This document shows, in pieces, positions 19,268-28,440 of a stretch of 64,000 bases of DNA. The stretch is from Symbiodinium natans (lineage: Eukaryota > Sar > Dinophyceae > Suessiales > Symbiodiniaceae). Position numbers and translations under genes: made by a program. How positions within the stretch are numbered: the first letter of the stretch is position 1; each line of letters opens with the position of its first letter. The DNA is taken from assembly GCA_905221605.1 (NCBI GenBank), contig CAJNDS010000010.1, positions 186,001-250,000 on the forward strand, given 5' to 3'. A model generated the notes under the pieces. That model did no database searches. It was not told the origin of the DNA and saw nothing but the letters and a program-made list of their open reading frames with translations.

Positions 19268-21019
19268 TTGGTGGCAGGAATGGCACAGCTCCAGCAGGCA
19301 CAGATGGCAATGCTCAATCGAAAGGATGAGACGCCAGAGCAAGTCAAGCCGGGAGTAACCACACTGGCGGTTTTGGGACCACCAGGAACCCCGGAGAGCG
19401 CTGTGGCGGTTCAGGATTGGGTGGAACTGATCGACGGTCCCATGTCGGACATCAGCGACACCAGTGCGGTGTGGTGGAAGGCGGTGAAGACGAGGGCCCA
19501 GGACATGTACCAGCAGTGGGTCAACAGCACTCCGTATGACCGCCTCCTCCTCAAGGACCCCTCACCTGGAGACCTGGAACTCGGGAAGGACTCCCGGGTA
19601 AATATGAGGGCTGCTGGAATGGTTCTGAGTGCTCTTCCTGATGAGATCCAACGAGAGATGGTTTCAAGGCAGTGTACGAAGAGCACCTTGGGGATCATCT
19701 ACCGCGTCTTCACCTTGTATGCCCCGGGCGGTGAGAAGGAGAAGACGCACATCCTTCGCTCACTGTCGGAACCGGCAAAGTGCAGTGATCCTGATTCCGC
19801 TGCAAAGTCGTTGAGGCAGTGGGAAAAGTGGGTGACAAGGGCGAAAGAGCTGTCACTGGTGTGCCCCGATCCTGTTGTACTTACCCGAGGCTTGGGTTTG
19901 ATTGTCGGTGAGGTTTTGTCAAAGTTTCCGGAGTCGGAGTTCAGAACGAACCTCATGCGGAACAAGCTCCAGGTTGACACCAACCCGAACCTGGAAACCA
20001 CGATGCATTATCATCAACATCTTCGAGCTGAGATGGAGTTGCTCTCTATGGCGGGCGCTAGACAGACACCGACACCGGCGAAGGCATCCTCACAGCAGGC
20101 CGATACCAAGCTGAAGCCTTTCCGACCTGAGGATCCAAAAGGAAAGGGTAAAGGGAAGGGCAAGGGCAAGCAAGATGGCTCGGAGCAAAAGGAGGGTGAC
20201 CAGCGGTTGTGTCAATGGTTTGCAAAGGTTCCAGAAGGGTGTCGCTTTGGACGAAATTGTCGCTTCAAGCATACCTTCGAGGGAACTACGAAAAGGGACA
20301 AATGCCTTGAATGTGGAGGTGAAGGTCACTTCGCTGCCGTATGTCCTACAAAGCAAAGTGCATCCCCAAAGGCAAAGGCTGATCCTAGTGCGAGGCCGAA
20401 AGGTTCTTCTTCGAAGCCTACAACCACAGCTAAAGCTGAAGTCCTTTCTCAGGATGGGAGCCAACCACCCTCGGCGCCTCAGGAACCAGAGCCGCAGCCA
20501 ACCTCACCTTCGTCAACATTGACATCTACCGTGTCTGGGTCGGGATCCAGGGAGATGCATGCTGCAGTTTCGGAATCAGCTCAGGCCTTGAGATCACTGG
20601 TGGGACAGGGGAATTCCTCAGAGGGTCGAACAACACTAGAAGGCCTACAAAGACAGCTGGATGAGTTGAGATTGAGGGCTTTGAGGGTGACTGATGATTT
20701 CGACCTCGGGAAGTTGAGATCCTTTGTGGACAAGAGAGTGTTCCAAGAGGCCCTGAAGCCCCCCAACGTGCTCATCGATTCTGGCGCCACCAACATCATG
20801 AGACAGCCTAAGGGTGATGAGGAGTGGAGTTCGGCTTCAAAGGTGAACGTGGTCTTGGCGAACAACGAAAGTGCCCAGCTCTACCAGAACAGTGCTGGCT
20901 CAATTTTGGCTTCATCGTTGGATATCCAATCCCTTCTCCCGATGGGCGACCTAGTGAAGATTGGGTGTGAAGTCCATTGGGGGAAAAAGGGATCAGACAC
21001 CCAACCCTTGGTGTGTTAA
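19268..21019 (+). CDS. gag: Copia Gag core, zinc fingers and aspartic protease
   Basis: About 583 residues, with the same frame open upstream to about 19091. The capsid-like core is near residues 40-250. A basic KGKGKGKGK run is followed by a CCCH finger (C-x9-C-x5-C-x3-H, near residue 310), then a CCHC knuckle (CLECGGEGHFAAVC, near 340), which bind RNA. The retroviral-type protease motif is LIDSGATN near residue 502. The ORF ends just after the protease begins. Pol continues one frame back, near GGGGGAAAAAGGG (20980-20992), so Gag and Pol may be joined by a -1 shift or separated by a mutation. Confidence 0.85.
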   Translation: MVAGMAQLQQAQMAMLNRKDETPEQVKPGVTTLAVLGPPGTPESAVAVQDWVELIDGPMSDISDTSAVWWKAVKTRAQDMYQQWVNSTPYDRLLLKDPSPGDLELGKDSRVNMRAAGMVLSALPDEIQREMVSRQCTKSTLGIIYRVFTLYAPGGEKEKTHILRSLSEPAKCSDPDSAAKSLRQWEKWVTRAKELSLVCPDPVVLTRGLGLIVGEVLSKFPESEFRTNLMRNKLQVDTNPNLETTMHYHQHLRAEMELLSMAGARQTPTPAKASSQQADTKLKPFRPEDPKGKGKGKGKGKQDGSEQKEGDQRLCQWFAKVPEGCRFGRNCRFKHTFEGTTKRDKCLECGGEGHFAAVCPTKQSASPKAKADPSARPKGSSSKPTTTAKAEVLSQDGSQPPSAPQEPEPQPTSPSSTLTSTVSGSGSREMHAAVSESAQALRSLVGQGNSSEGRTTLEGLQRQLDELRLRALRVTDDFDLGKLRSFVDKRVFQEALKPPNVLIDSGATNIMRQPKGDEEWSSASKVNVVLANNESAQLYQNSAGSILASSLDIQSLLPMGDLVKIGCEVHWGKKGSDTQPLVC

Positions 21020-24000
21020 AGACAACTTTGAGGTCGGGGTGTCCGGAGCTCAACTTGGCTCAGGCACAAAACCTTTTCGACCAGATCGAGGCGGAGAGAA
21101 TTCGAGAGCTGGAAAAGGGCGCTAAGGAGCTGGAGGTGAAGTTGGACCATTTGATGGCGAAGGAAAACGAGAATTGGTCTACATCCTTTGAGCGCTTTGT
21201 CAAGACCGGGAAGAAGATCGACTTGTGGAAGGGGATTGAAGGATCGTTCCTGAAAGGCCTCAGCCCAGCGACCAGGGATGCTTTGCCAGTGGATGTGAAC
21301 ATCGAAAAGGGCTGGGAGACACTCAAGGCTACATCATGGAACCGAAGAAGAAGAAAGCTTCTCTTGAGTTCTACCCGGTGGCTTGTTCAGCTTTGTCCTC
21401 ATCAAGAAGGAGCTCCATCGTTTGCATCGCTGGAGGACAATGGCCTTACCTGCATCACTGTGTCCGGAAGAATCCCTAGGGAAATGTTCGGGGTCCTCTT
21501 GTGGGGAGCAGCCACTGGAAGGATCGAGGTCATCGTGGGTGCGGGCGGATATGCTTCGTCTAGTGATGAGACAACGAAAGAGAGGCTTGCCCAGATGATC
21601 CTCCTCTACGTCGTCACGAGGTTTGGAAGCCCTTCACGAAGGACGGGTTTTGTCTGGATTGGTCCTGAAACGATGAATCCAGGTGGTCCCGAGGAAGCCA
21701 TCATGGGCGAATTCGAGTCGTTAGCGGGCATGAAGTCGTACAAGTTCGACCAGGGTGCCTTAGGAGGTGGTCCAAGAAGATCGTCACGATTGCTCTCGAA
21801 CTATGACCTGACCCACCTTGATGGCTTGCGTCAACCTGAGGAGGGGTCTTGTGGTGGAAAGGATACCTCAAGACAATGGCCTCGGCAGCTTGAAGTACAT
21901 GTTCAAAGGGCGGTGGGTGAAGCAAGGTTCGCCCCAACAACAGGATCGTTGAGAGCTATGACAAAACAAGCATGGGAGGACCATGCCCGATCGGGGCACT
22001 ACCCCTATCGGAGAGACTGCCTCCAGTGTGTCCTCCACGGTGCGACCGGACACAGACACAAGCGTATTGAGCACCCGAGTATGTTTGTTTTGACAACAGA
22101 CATATCTGGCCCCTTTAAACAGGAAGGGCTCAATGCGAATGCCAGGGGTGACAAGCGAAAAAACGCTAAGATGAAACACCTTCTGGTCGGGCGATTCTCA
22201 CTCCCCAAGGCCTATGTCACCGGTGCCTGGGACACAGTCAGAGATTCAGGAGAAGAAGTCGAGTATGAGGACCTGGGCGACTTCATGAAGGAGATGGAGG
22301 GTGGTCAGGTTCCCAACGAGGCTGACGAGGAAGATGAGGACTATGTTCTCAGCGATGGTGAAGAATGGCCTCCTCTACCTCACGAACTACCACCTCAGGA
22401 GACAAGGATTGTTCGCTACGATGATGATGACGAGGTGATGGCCAAACTGGACGAAAAGGGCGATGAGGTCCTGGTGGATCCGAAAGTGGTGGCGAAAGCT
22501 GCAAAGAAGGCGTCCGAGGAGGGGAAGTCTGAGGAGGAAGTGAAGGCACTACCCGAGGACTTCAAACCGCCGGAGAAAGCGTTCCTGAAGTTTGCGGTTC
22601 CGCTCCCGGATGTCAAGGGCCCCACTGTGATGAGTGCCGTGCAGAAGATCGTCTTGTACCTGAAGGACCTCAACATTCCTGTCTTGAGATTTCACTCGGA
22701 TAGGGCATCCCAGTTCACCTCGAAGGAGATGGTCCAGTGGTTCCACAAGGAGTCCATTCGCGTTACCACCAGTGTTCCTGGAGTACCACAAGGAAATGGA
22801 GGTGCTGAGAATACGGTGAGGACCGTGAAGCAACAGGCGAGGACCATGTTGGGCGCAGCGAAGCTCGGTGAGGAGTTTTGGCCTTTGGCGGTGATGGCAG
22901 CAACGGCCATGAATCGTGCGGAAGTCCTTAACCAGGTCACCAAGTTGGTTGCGACATTTGGAACTCGAGTCTATGTCAAGAAGAAGAAGTATGCAGATAA
23001 GAGATTGCCGTTGAGGATGGAGTTCGAACCACGATGGAGGGAAGGCATCTACATGGGCTTGAGCGATCAGGTGGATGAAGGCCACTTGGTGTATGTTGAC
23101 GGCACCTTCCTCCATACCAAGAACGTTCGTCCTGCAAAAGACCTCGTGGATCCGGGAATACCTGAAGCCCGGGAACCGTTGATTGCAGAAGAAGCAGAAC
23201 CTCAACCTGCGAGAAGAAGATTGAGGGAGAAGACAGCCATCAAGGCATTGGATATCAAGCAAAAGGATGAATGCTCTGAGGACCCCAACGACCCTGAGAG
23301 CTTCGCCAAGGAGGTGATCTATGAGGAGATTGATGTCGACGAAGAGATCATTGCCAAGTTGTTCGAGATGCTCCCAAAAACCGCGACAACGCGAAACGTC
23401 TCCTCCGAAAGAGAGGATAGCGAGGAAGAAAGGGAAGCTCCCATGGATTGGTCGGCCGGTGCATTTGTGCATGGAGGAGTCCTGGGACTGAAAAAGGGCA
23501 CGAAGAAGTTCCCTTACACCACCCGGGTAGTCAATCAGTTCATTGCCTCCAAGCTCGGAAACTGTGCTGGGGAATTGCCAACATGGACTACCTTTTCGCT
23601 CTTCGGGAACATCCTTGCTGGTCCGCATCGAGACAGTCACAACTGTGCTTCGTCGTCCTCGTACTTGATCCCTGTGAGCAGTTTTGATGGAGGTGGACTA
23701 TGGGTGGAAGGATCAGAAGAGGGCAAGGACGTCGTCATCAAGAAGAACAAGAATGGCTACGTGGTGGAGTTCCCGATCGTGAATGGTGAAAGGGGGCCAA
23801 TTGAGTTCCATCCGAGGAAACTCCACTCAACCATGCCTTGGAAGGGGTTTAGATTGGTGGTTGCGGCCTATACAGTGAGGAATTTCGACCGAATCAGTGG
23901 TGCCGATGAGGACATGTTGATCGACCTGGGATTCAATGTTCCGGGAAACGTGGCAGAGTTCCAAAAGGAGGTAACCCTGAAGAAGCTCACTGGCCCAGAT

Positions 24001-27000
24001 CCAGACCAAGCCCCACCTCAAGAAGAAAGACCAAACCTGATGATGAGGGTGGATGTAACACATCTACGAATGGAACCTGAAGAATGGTACCAGTGGAGAG
24101 GAGCTATGACTCGTGATGCGAACAACATGACCGAGGGCCTTGTGGAGCAGTGGCGAGCGATAGCACCGATGGACAACGAGCCGGACACCTGGATTCCCAG
24201 CACGATTTTTCAGGACCTTGAACGAGATTGGGTGGAAGAACCAGATGTTCTTATGGTTGCCAATGATGGAAGTCTTCTACACTTGGCAAGAGTTCTGGCA
24301 ATTCACTCAGTGGATTTGGTCGGGAGCTACGAAAACGGAGACCTTGAAGGTGAAAGAATCACTGTGGCAAGGATCAACAACCGCATTCTCCAGAAAGAGC
24401 AGTTCATCTTGTTTTGGGAAGTCAGGCGAATCGTCCCGATGGATCCTCCTAGGCCCTTGGTTCAGATCCCAACAAGACGAGATGGACCTGAAGATCCCGG
24501 GGATCCACAACTTCCACATCGACGAGACGATCATGGTGATCGACCGGAACCTCACTTAGCTGTTTTCAAGAAGATCGACGAGGAGCCTGCCGTCGAGAAC
24601 AACGACAAGTTCTTCATGGAAGTCGACTTGGAGGAGAACAGCTACATTCAAGCAAAGAAGGCCAATGTCCAGGAGCTCTACACCGAGAACCTCGAGAAGC
24701 TCTTGAGCACTTTGGACGCTCCACTTCAGGTAGTTCACACCTGTGATCCACGGGAAGCTTCGCAGCACTTGGAGTCATGGAAGCCCGCCTTGAAGAAGGA
24801 GATCAAGGCGATGGAAGAAATGAAGGCCATTCGAAGATTGAGGGGAAAGGAGGCGAAGGAGTTCCGGGAAAACCCTGAATCCGTCATCGTTCCCTCGAAG
24901 TTGGTCTACACTGCGAAGCCCCCAAGCAAAGAGTCAAAGGAATGGTTTCGAAGACGAGTCAGAGCAGTGGCTTGTGGGAACTTCGAGCAAGAGAGACCGG
25001 AAGGCTTCGGAGATCTCTATGCAGCAGGTGCTTCAATTGATGCTGTAAGAGGAGTTCTTGCCGAGGCGAATTACAAGAAGTGGGGCGCGGCAACGGACGA
25101 CATCAAGAATGCCTTCTTGACAGCACCGCTGGCTGAAGGAGATGGCAAAGGTCGTTATGCAATGGAGCCTCCACGAGCGGCAGTTCGAGCAGGCCTAGCC
25201 GATGATGACGAGCTGTGGGTGGTGGACGCTGCGGTGTATGGATTCAAGAAGTCACCAAGGTGGTGGACTGTGTTCCGAAACTCAGTCACGAAGAATGCCA
25301 CCTGGACCGATGATGATGGCGACGTGTACCACCTCGAGATGGCCAAGACGGACCTGAATCTCTTCAAGGTCTGGAGGAAGGATGCCAGCAGTGGAAAGAA
25401 GGAGATAACTGGCTATGTGGTCTTCTACGTCGACGATATCCTCGCTGTGGGAACACCGGCAACCTTGGATGGTTTCTTTGGTTGGCTGAACGAGCATTGG
25501 GAAACCAGTGGTCGAGAAGACGTCCTTCCAGGTGGTCAGCCTGTTCGCTTTCTGGGGCTAGAGCTGAGCATAAACGAGGACGGCGAGTTCTGTGTGAGCC
25601 AACAGGGGTACCTCCAAGAGCTTCTACGACTACGTCAACCAACCTCCTACAGCAAGGTACCGATTGCCAAGGACAATGCCTACATCGAGGAGGGGAAGCT
25701 GGAAAGTCCGGATCCCAAGGCCTTGAAGGAGGCCCAACAGCGATGTGGGGAGATCTTGTGGGCCTCACAGAGAGCGAGACCAGATCTGGCCTATGGCATG
25801 TCGGTGATGTCTTCCATAGTAGCAAAGGAGCCAGATCGAGCTGTGGAAGTCGGGAGGAAAATGATGGCCTATGTCAAGGGGACTGTCGACGCTAAGATCC
25901 ATTACCCGAAGGAGTTCGCCGAGGAGGACAACCCGCACGACCTCATCTTGTTCACGGATGCCAGCTTTAGTCCACAAGGAACCCGGTCGCATACCGGCTA
26001 CCTTGTCGTGTGGCGAGGAGTTGTTTTGGCTTGGAAGTCGGGGAGACAAAGTCTGTGCACTCTGTCCTCTGCTGAGGCAGAGGTCGTTGCAATCACTGAG
26101 GGGGCACAGATGCTCAAGGCGGTACAGACCACCCTGAAGGACCTCGGCATCTTTCCCAAGCGGCTGGTGATCAAGATCGATAGTACATCGGCGATCTCCA
26201 TATTGAGTGGAGATGAAGGAGGATCGTGGAGGACAAGACACTTGAAGCTTCGCTACAACTGGATAAGGGAGGAGGTGCAGAGAGGCGAACTGGTGCTCCA
26301 GCACCAGCCGGGCCTTCACCAGTTGGCAGACGTATTAACAAAACCGGTCTCTTCGGCGAGGATGAGAGAGATCATGGGTCTTTGGGGCTTGAAGCTCAAG
26401 GAGGACACGAAGGTGGCAGTCTTCAGTGTGGAGGACGAGATGCCAAAGGCCACCCCGACGGCAATGACAGCACCAGCAGAAGCGAAAGCACAGGAAGCAG
26501 CAGCAACAGACAACACGTCACAAGCATCCCAGGCTCTGAAAAGGGTGATCCAGCTAATGACTAGTTGGGGGTTGGTTTGTGGTGCCAAGGGAGAAGCAAC
26601 TGCCCCTGCTACGACGTCTACGAGCATAAAGGAAGCCCTGGCTTCAGACTGGGAAATGTGGATGCTGTTCCTCCTCTTAACGGTTGCTGTGGTCGCTGTT
26701 TGGGAGTGCATGAAAGGTTCGGCAAAGCAGATGGTCGAGCTGAAGGCGATGAGCATCAAGGCCAAGGACAAGGAGGAGCACCGGGAGATTTTGGCGTTGT
26801 TGGCTAGGGCGAGGACAACTCAAGAAGAAAGTCGCCTTCGCAGCTTGGCCTCCAGACACTTCCCGGAAGATCTGCCTCCATCTACGACATTGAGGGCGAG
26901 TACATCGTCGCCTATTTTAAAGAAACCTCAAGTGCGGGACGCAGAAGTTCAGACCTTGCCGGCGTTCGAGAAACAGGTCTTACGGGTGATGCAAGTCCCC

Positions 27001-27159
27001 TATGATGGACCGTTTTATATCACTGGCTCGGGCGACTGCTATCACAGGTACCGAAATTGCTGGGGCCTGAGGAACTCTTCGAATGTGATGACGAGAAACC
27101 TCTGCACGTGTTGCAGAGATGGCGATGGAAATTCCCTCAGGCCAGCTGGTGCAGGATAG
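20977..27159 (+). CDS. pol: Copia Pol polyprotein with an embedded dioxygenase-like domain
   Basis: About 2060 residues. The integrase zinc motif is HARSGHYPYRRDCLQC near residue 335. The catalytic triad is D375 (TTDISGPF), D575 (HSDRASQF) and E611 (NGGAEN), with a normal DX35E but about 200 residues between the two Asp, filled by an acidic insert. Residues about 850-975 hold a TET/JBP-like 2OG-Fe(II) dioxygenase signature: PHRD (H884, D886), FDGGGLWVE, H950 and R959. Reverse transcriptase has TDDIKNAFL and YVDD (Y1484). RNase H has D1661 (FTDASF), LSSAEAE and the Copia tail LADVLTKP. A C-terminal extension adds one membrane-like segment (MWMLFLLLTVAVVAVWE) and a Cys/His-rich end (CYHRYRNC, CTCC). 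The first codon is not an ATG, as expected for a product made by frameshifting. Confidence 0.88.
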   Translation: MGEKGIRHPTLGVLKTTLRSGCPELNLAQAQNLFDQIEAERIRELEKGAKELEVKLDHLMAKENENWSTSFERFVKTGKKIDLWKGIEGSFLKGLSPATRDALPVDVNIEKGWETLKATSWNRRRRKLLLSSTRWLVQLCPHQEGAPSFASLEDNGLTCITVSGRIPREMFGVLLWGAATGRIEVIVGAGGYASSSDETTKERLAQMILLYVVTRFGSPSRRTGFVWIGPETMNPGGPEEAIMGEFESLAGMKSYKFDQGALGGGPRRSSRLLSNYDLTHLDGLRQPEEGSCGGKDTSRQWPRQLEVHVQRAVGEARFAPTTGSLRAMTKQAWEDHARSGHYPYRRDCLQCVLHGATGHRHKRIEHPSMFVLTTDISGPFKQEGLNANARGDKRKNAKMKHLLVGRFSLPKAYVTGAWDTVRDSGEEVEYEDLGDFMKEMEGGQVPNEADEEDEDYVLSDGEEWPPLPHELPPQETRIVRYDDDDEVMAKLDEKGDEVLVDPKVVAKAAKKASEEGKSEEEVKALPEDFKPPEKAFLKFAVPLPDVKGPTVMSAVQKIVLYLKDLNIPVLRFHSDRASQFTSKEMVQWFHKESIRVTTSVPGVPQGNGGAENTVRTVKQQARTMLGAAKLGEEFWPLAVMAATAMNRAEVLNQVTKLVATFGTRVYVKKKKYADKRLPLRMEFEPRWREGIYMGLSDQVDEGHLVYVDGTFLHTKNVRPAKDLVDPGIPEAREPLIAEEAEPQPARRRLREKTAIKALDIKQKDECSEDPNDPESFAKEVIYEEIDVDEEIIAKLFEMLPKTATTRNVSSEREDSEEEREAPMDWSAGAFVHGGVLGLKKGTKKFPYTTRVVNQFIASKLGNCAGELPTWTTFSLFGNILAGPHRDSHNCASSSSYLIPVSSFDGGGLWVEGSEEGKDVVIKKNKNGYVVEFPIVNGERGPIEFHPRKLHSTMPWKGFRLVVAAYTVRNFDRISGADEDMLIDLGFNVPGNVAEFQKEVTLKKLTGPDPDQAPPQEERPNLMMRVDVTHLRMEPEEWYQWRGAMTRDANNMTEGLVEQWRAIAPMDNEPDTWIPSTIFQDLERDWVEEPDVLMVANDGSLLHLARVLAIHSVDLVGSYENGDLEGERITVARINNRILQKEQFILFWEVRRIVPMDPPRPLVQIPTRRDGPEDPGDPQLPHRRDDHGDRPEPHLAVFKKIDEEPAVENNDKFFMEVDLEENSYIQAKKANVQELYTENLEKLLSTLDAPLQVVHTCDPREASQHLESWKPALKKEIKAMEEMKAIRRLRGKEAKEFRENPESVIVPSKLVYTAKPPSKESKEWFRRRVRAVACGNFEQERPEGFGDLYAAGASIDAVRGVLAEANYKKWGAATDDIKNAFLTAPLAEGDGKGRYAMEPPRAAVRAGLADDDELWVVDAAVYGFKKSPRWWTVFRNSVTKNATWTDDDGDVYHLEMAKTDLNLFKVWRKDASSGKKEITGYVVFYVDDILAVGTPATLDGFFGWLNEHWETSGREDVLPGGQPVRFLGLELSINEDGEFCVSQQGYLQELLRLRQPTSYSKVPIAKDNAYIEEGKLESPDPKALKEAQQRCGEILWASQRARPDLAYGMSVMSSIVAKEPDRAVEVGRKMMAYVKGTVDAKIHYPKEFAEEDNPHDLILFTDASFSPQGTRSHTGYLVVWRGVVLAWKSGRQSLCTLSSAEAEVVAITEGAQMLKAVQTTLKDLGIFPKRLVIKIDSTSAISILSGDEGGSWRTRHLKLRYNWIREEVQRGELVLQHQPGLHQLADVLTKPVSSARMREIMGLWGLKLKEDTKVAVFSVEDEMPKATPTAMTAPAEAKAQEAAATDNTSQASQALKRVIQLMTSWGLVCGAKGEATAPATTSTSIKEALASDWEMWMLFLLLTVAVVAVWECMKGSAKQMVELKAMSIKAKDKEEHREILALLARARTTQEESRLRSLASRHFPEDLPPSTTLRASTSSPILKKPQVRDAEVQTLPAFEKQVLRVMQVPYDGPFYITGSGDCYHRYRNCWGLRNSSNVMTRNLCTCCRDGDGNSLRPAGAG

Positions 27160-27257
27160 CAAATTGAATGCACGTTTTCTCCTATAGCCTGGAGGGCATA
27201 GGAATGCCTCAGCTCCCCGACAAACTGGGGTTCATGAGAAGTGGGCACCCCCTGACG

Positions 27258-27274
27258 GAGGGCCCAAGGAGGGG
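27258..27274 (+). promoter_or_regulatory. Polypurine tract
   Basis: GGAGGGCCCAAGGAGGGG-like purine run immediately before the 3' LTR, the plus-strand primer site. Confidence 0.75.
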
Positions 27275-27517
27275 TGTTGATGCTGAGGTGACTTCGATGG
27301 GGCCGCGATCGTCGCAGGCACAGAGGCTCAAAGAGCCGAAAACACCCAAGGCCCGGAAAGGGAGTCACAGCATGCCGATTGGCATCAGCATAGCAGCACA
27401 ACACACAAGATTGCAGTTCGGTTTGTGGAAAAGAATCGCACGCTTTGTGCCTCATTTCGAAGCCATGGCTGCACTGAACGGGGGTAGCGAGAGACCTGGC
27501 GGATCTTCGGACCGCCA
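27275..27517 (+). repeat. 3' LTR of the Copia element
   Basis: 243 bp, identical by eye to the 5' LTR. It is followed by TAAAC and then CCCTAAACC. Confidence 0.92.
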
Positions 27518-27522
27518 TAAAC
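27518..27522. other. Target-site duplication, right copy (TAAAC)
   Basis: Pairs with 17492-17496. Confidence 0.8.
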
Positions 27523-27587
27523 CCTAAACCCCAAACTATGCAGTGGCCCTCTACATGACACCTAAACTTGTTTTTACATAACGCCAG

Positions 27588-27641
27588 GATGCAGTTGCAG
27601 CTGCTGGTGGCCTTCAGGACTCCTCCACCACCCCACGAAAA
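27588..27641 (+). CDS. Candidate exon (DAVAAAGGLQDSSTTPRK)
   Basis: Acceptor CGCCAG and 54 nt open in phase 0; the donor is unclear because CCCTAAGG follows. It may belong to the NADAR gene downstream. Confidence 0.35.
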
Positions 27642-27688
27642 CCCTAAGGCTTGAGCCGCAGGCTTCGCATCTCAAATCCCAAGGGATT

Positions 27689-27765
27689 GGGGTTTAGGGT
27701 TTAGGGTTTAGGGTTTAGGGTTTAGGGTTTAGGGTTTAGGGTTTAGGGTTTAGGGTTTAGGGCTT
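27689..27765 (+). repeat. TTTAGGG array
   Basis: About eleven units. Confidence 0.9.
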
Positions 27766-28029
27766 AGGAGTCCTCATCACAAGCCCTCTTAACTTGCAGC
27801 AAAAACCCGGCAGATCCCTGCAGTCTTCCATCCGACTTTCCCGACCCACATCCTGCAAGCCTCTCAACCGATTCCTCGACGGCAGGGGTGAAGGCCACGG
27901 CTGGCGGCCTTATTCCCTTTCCCTTTGCCTAAACCCTGAACCCTAAACCCTCAACCCTAAACCCTAAACCCCTCATCAGCCTCAGCAAGCAGAGAGAAAA
28001 GGCAGCCTTTGTGGTCTTAGGTTGCTTGC

Positions 28030-28178
28030 TTGGAGGTTCATGGGCACTTATTACCTCCAATTCTACCTGGACTTATAAGCCCCCTAGTCCCCTAAGTAGG
28101 TTATAAGTAGACTTACAATTGTAGTTACCCTAAACCCTAAACCCTAAACCCTTGTGGTTATAAGTACCCATGAACCTT
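28030..28178. repeat. Palindromic element, family A (GGAGGTTCATGGG arms)
   Basis: CTTGGAGGTTCATGGGCACTTATTA near the left end is inverted at the right end as TATAAGTACCCATGAACCTT. The middle holds CCTAAGTAGGTTATAAGTAGAC and a short CCCTAAA run. Relatives lie at 35680-35760, 43945-43975 and 49470-49625. Confidence 0.6.
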
Positions 28179-28206
28179 TAAGTGGGGGTCGAGGGTTTCA
28201 ACGCAG

Positions 28207-28285
28207 ATGCGAGGACCGCGCGGATGGCAAGCTGGGTTGCTACGTGCCCCACCGGGTGGTCGCTGCTGTGCCTGGCCGGAGAACA
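28207..28285 (+). CDS. Candidate exon (KLGCYVPHRVVAAVPGRR)
   Basis: Acceptor CGCAG, then an open frame reading EDRADGKLGCYVPHRVV and onward. It is preceded by CCCTAAA units and followed by TTTAGGG at 28295. It may be an N-terminal exon of the NADAR gene; this is not proven. Confidence 0.35.
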
Positions 28286-28292
28286 GATCTTG

Positions 28293-28440
28293 GGGTTTAG
28301 GGTTTAGGGTTTAGGGTTTCGAGCTTGGGGTTTAGGGTTTAGGGTTTAGGGTTTAGGGTTTAGGGTTTAGGGTTTAGGGTTTAGGGTTTAGGGTTTAGGG
28401 TTTAGGGTTTAGGGTTTAGGGCTAGGGTTTAGGGTTCAGG
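28293..28440 (+). repeat. TTTAGGG array
   Basis: About 20 units with one interruption (TTTCGAGCTTGGGG) near 28318. From 28441 to 29172 there are short palindromic fragments around CCCCAAAAGGGG (28560, 28795), another TTTAGGG block at 29005-29065, and no convincing exon. Confidence 0.9.

Larger units (their letters stand above)
17497..27517 (+). mobile_element. Complete Ty1/Copia LTR retrotransposon (10,021 bp)
   Basis: Two 243-bp LTRs that begin TGTTGATG and end GACCGCCA (TG...CA) are identical by eye. A primer site follows the 5' LTR, a polypurine tract precedes the 3' LTR, and TAAAC is duplicated at both ends. The domain order Gag zinc fingers, protease, integrase, reverse transcriptase, RNase H is the Copia order. 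Identical LTRs mean a recent insertion, yet gag is broken into several frames. The element points in the same direction as the surrounding exons and may sit in an intron. Confidence 0.92.
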
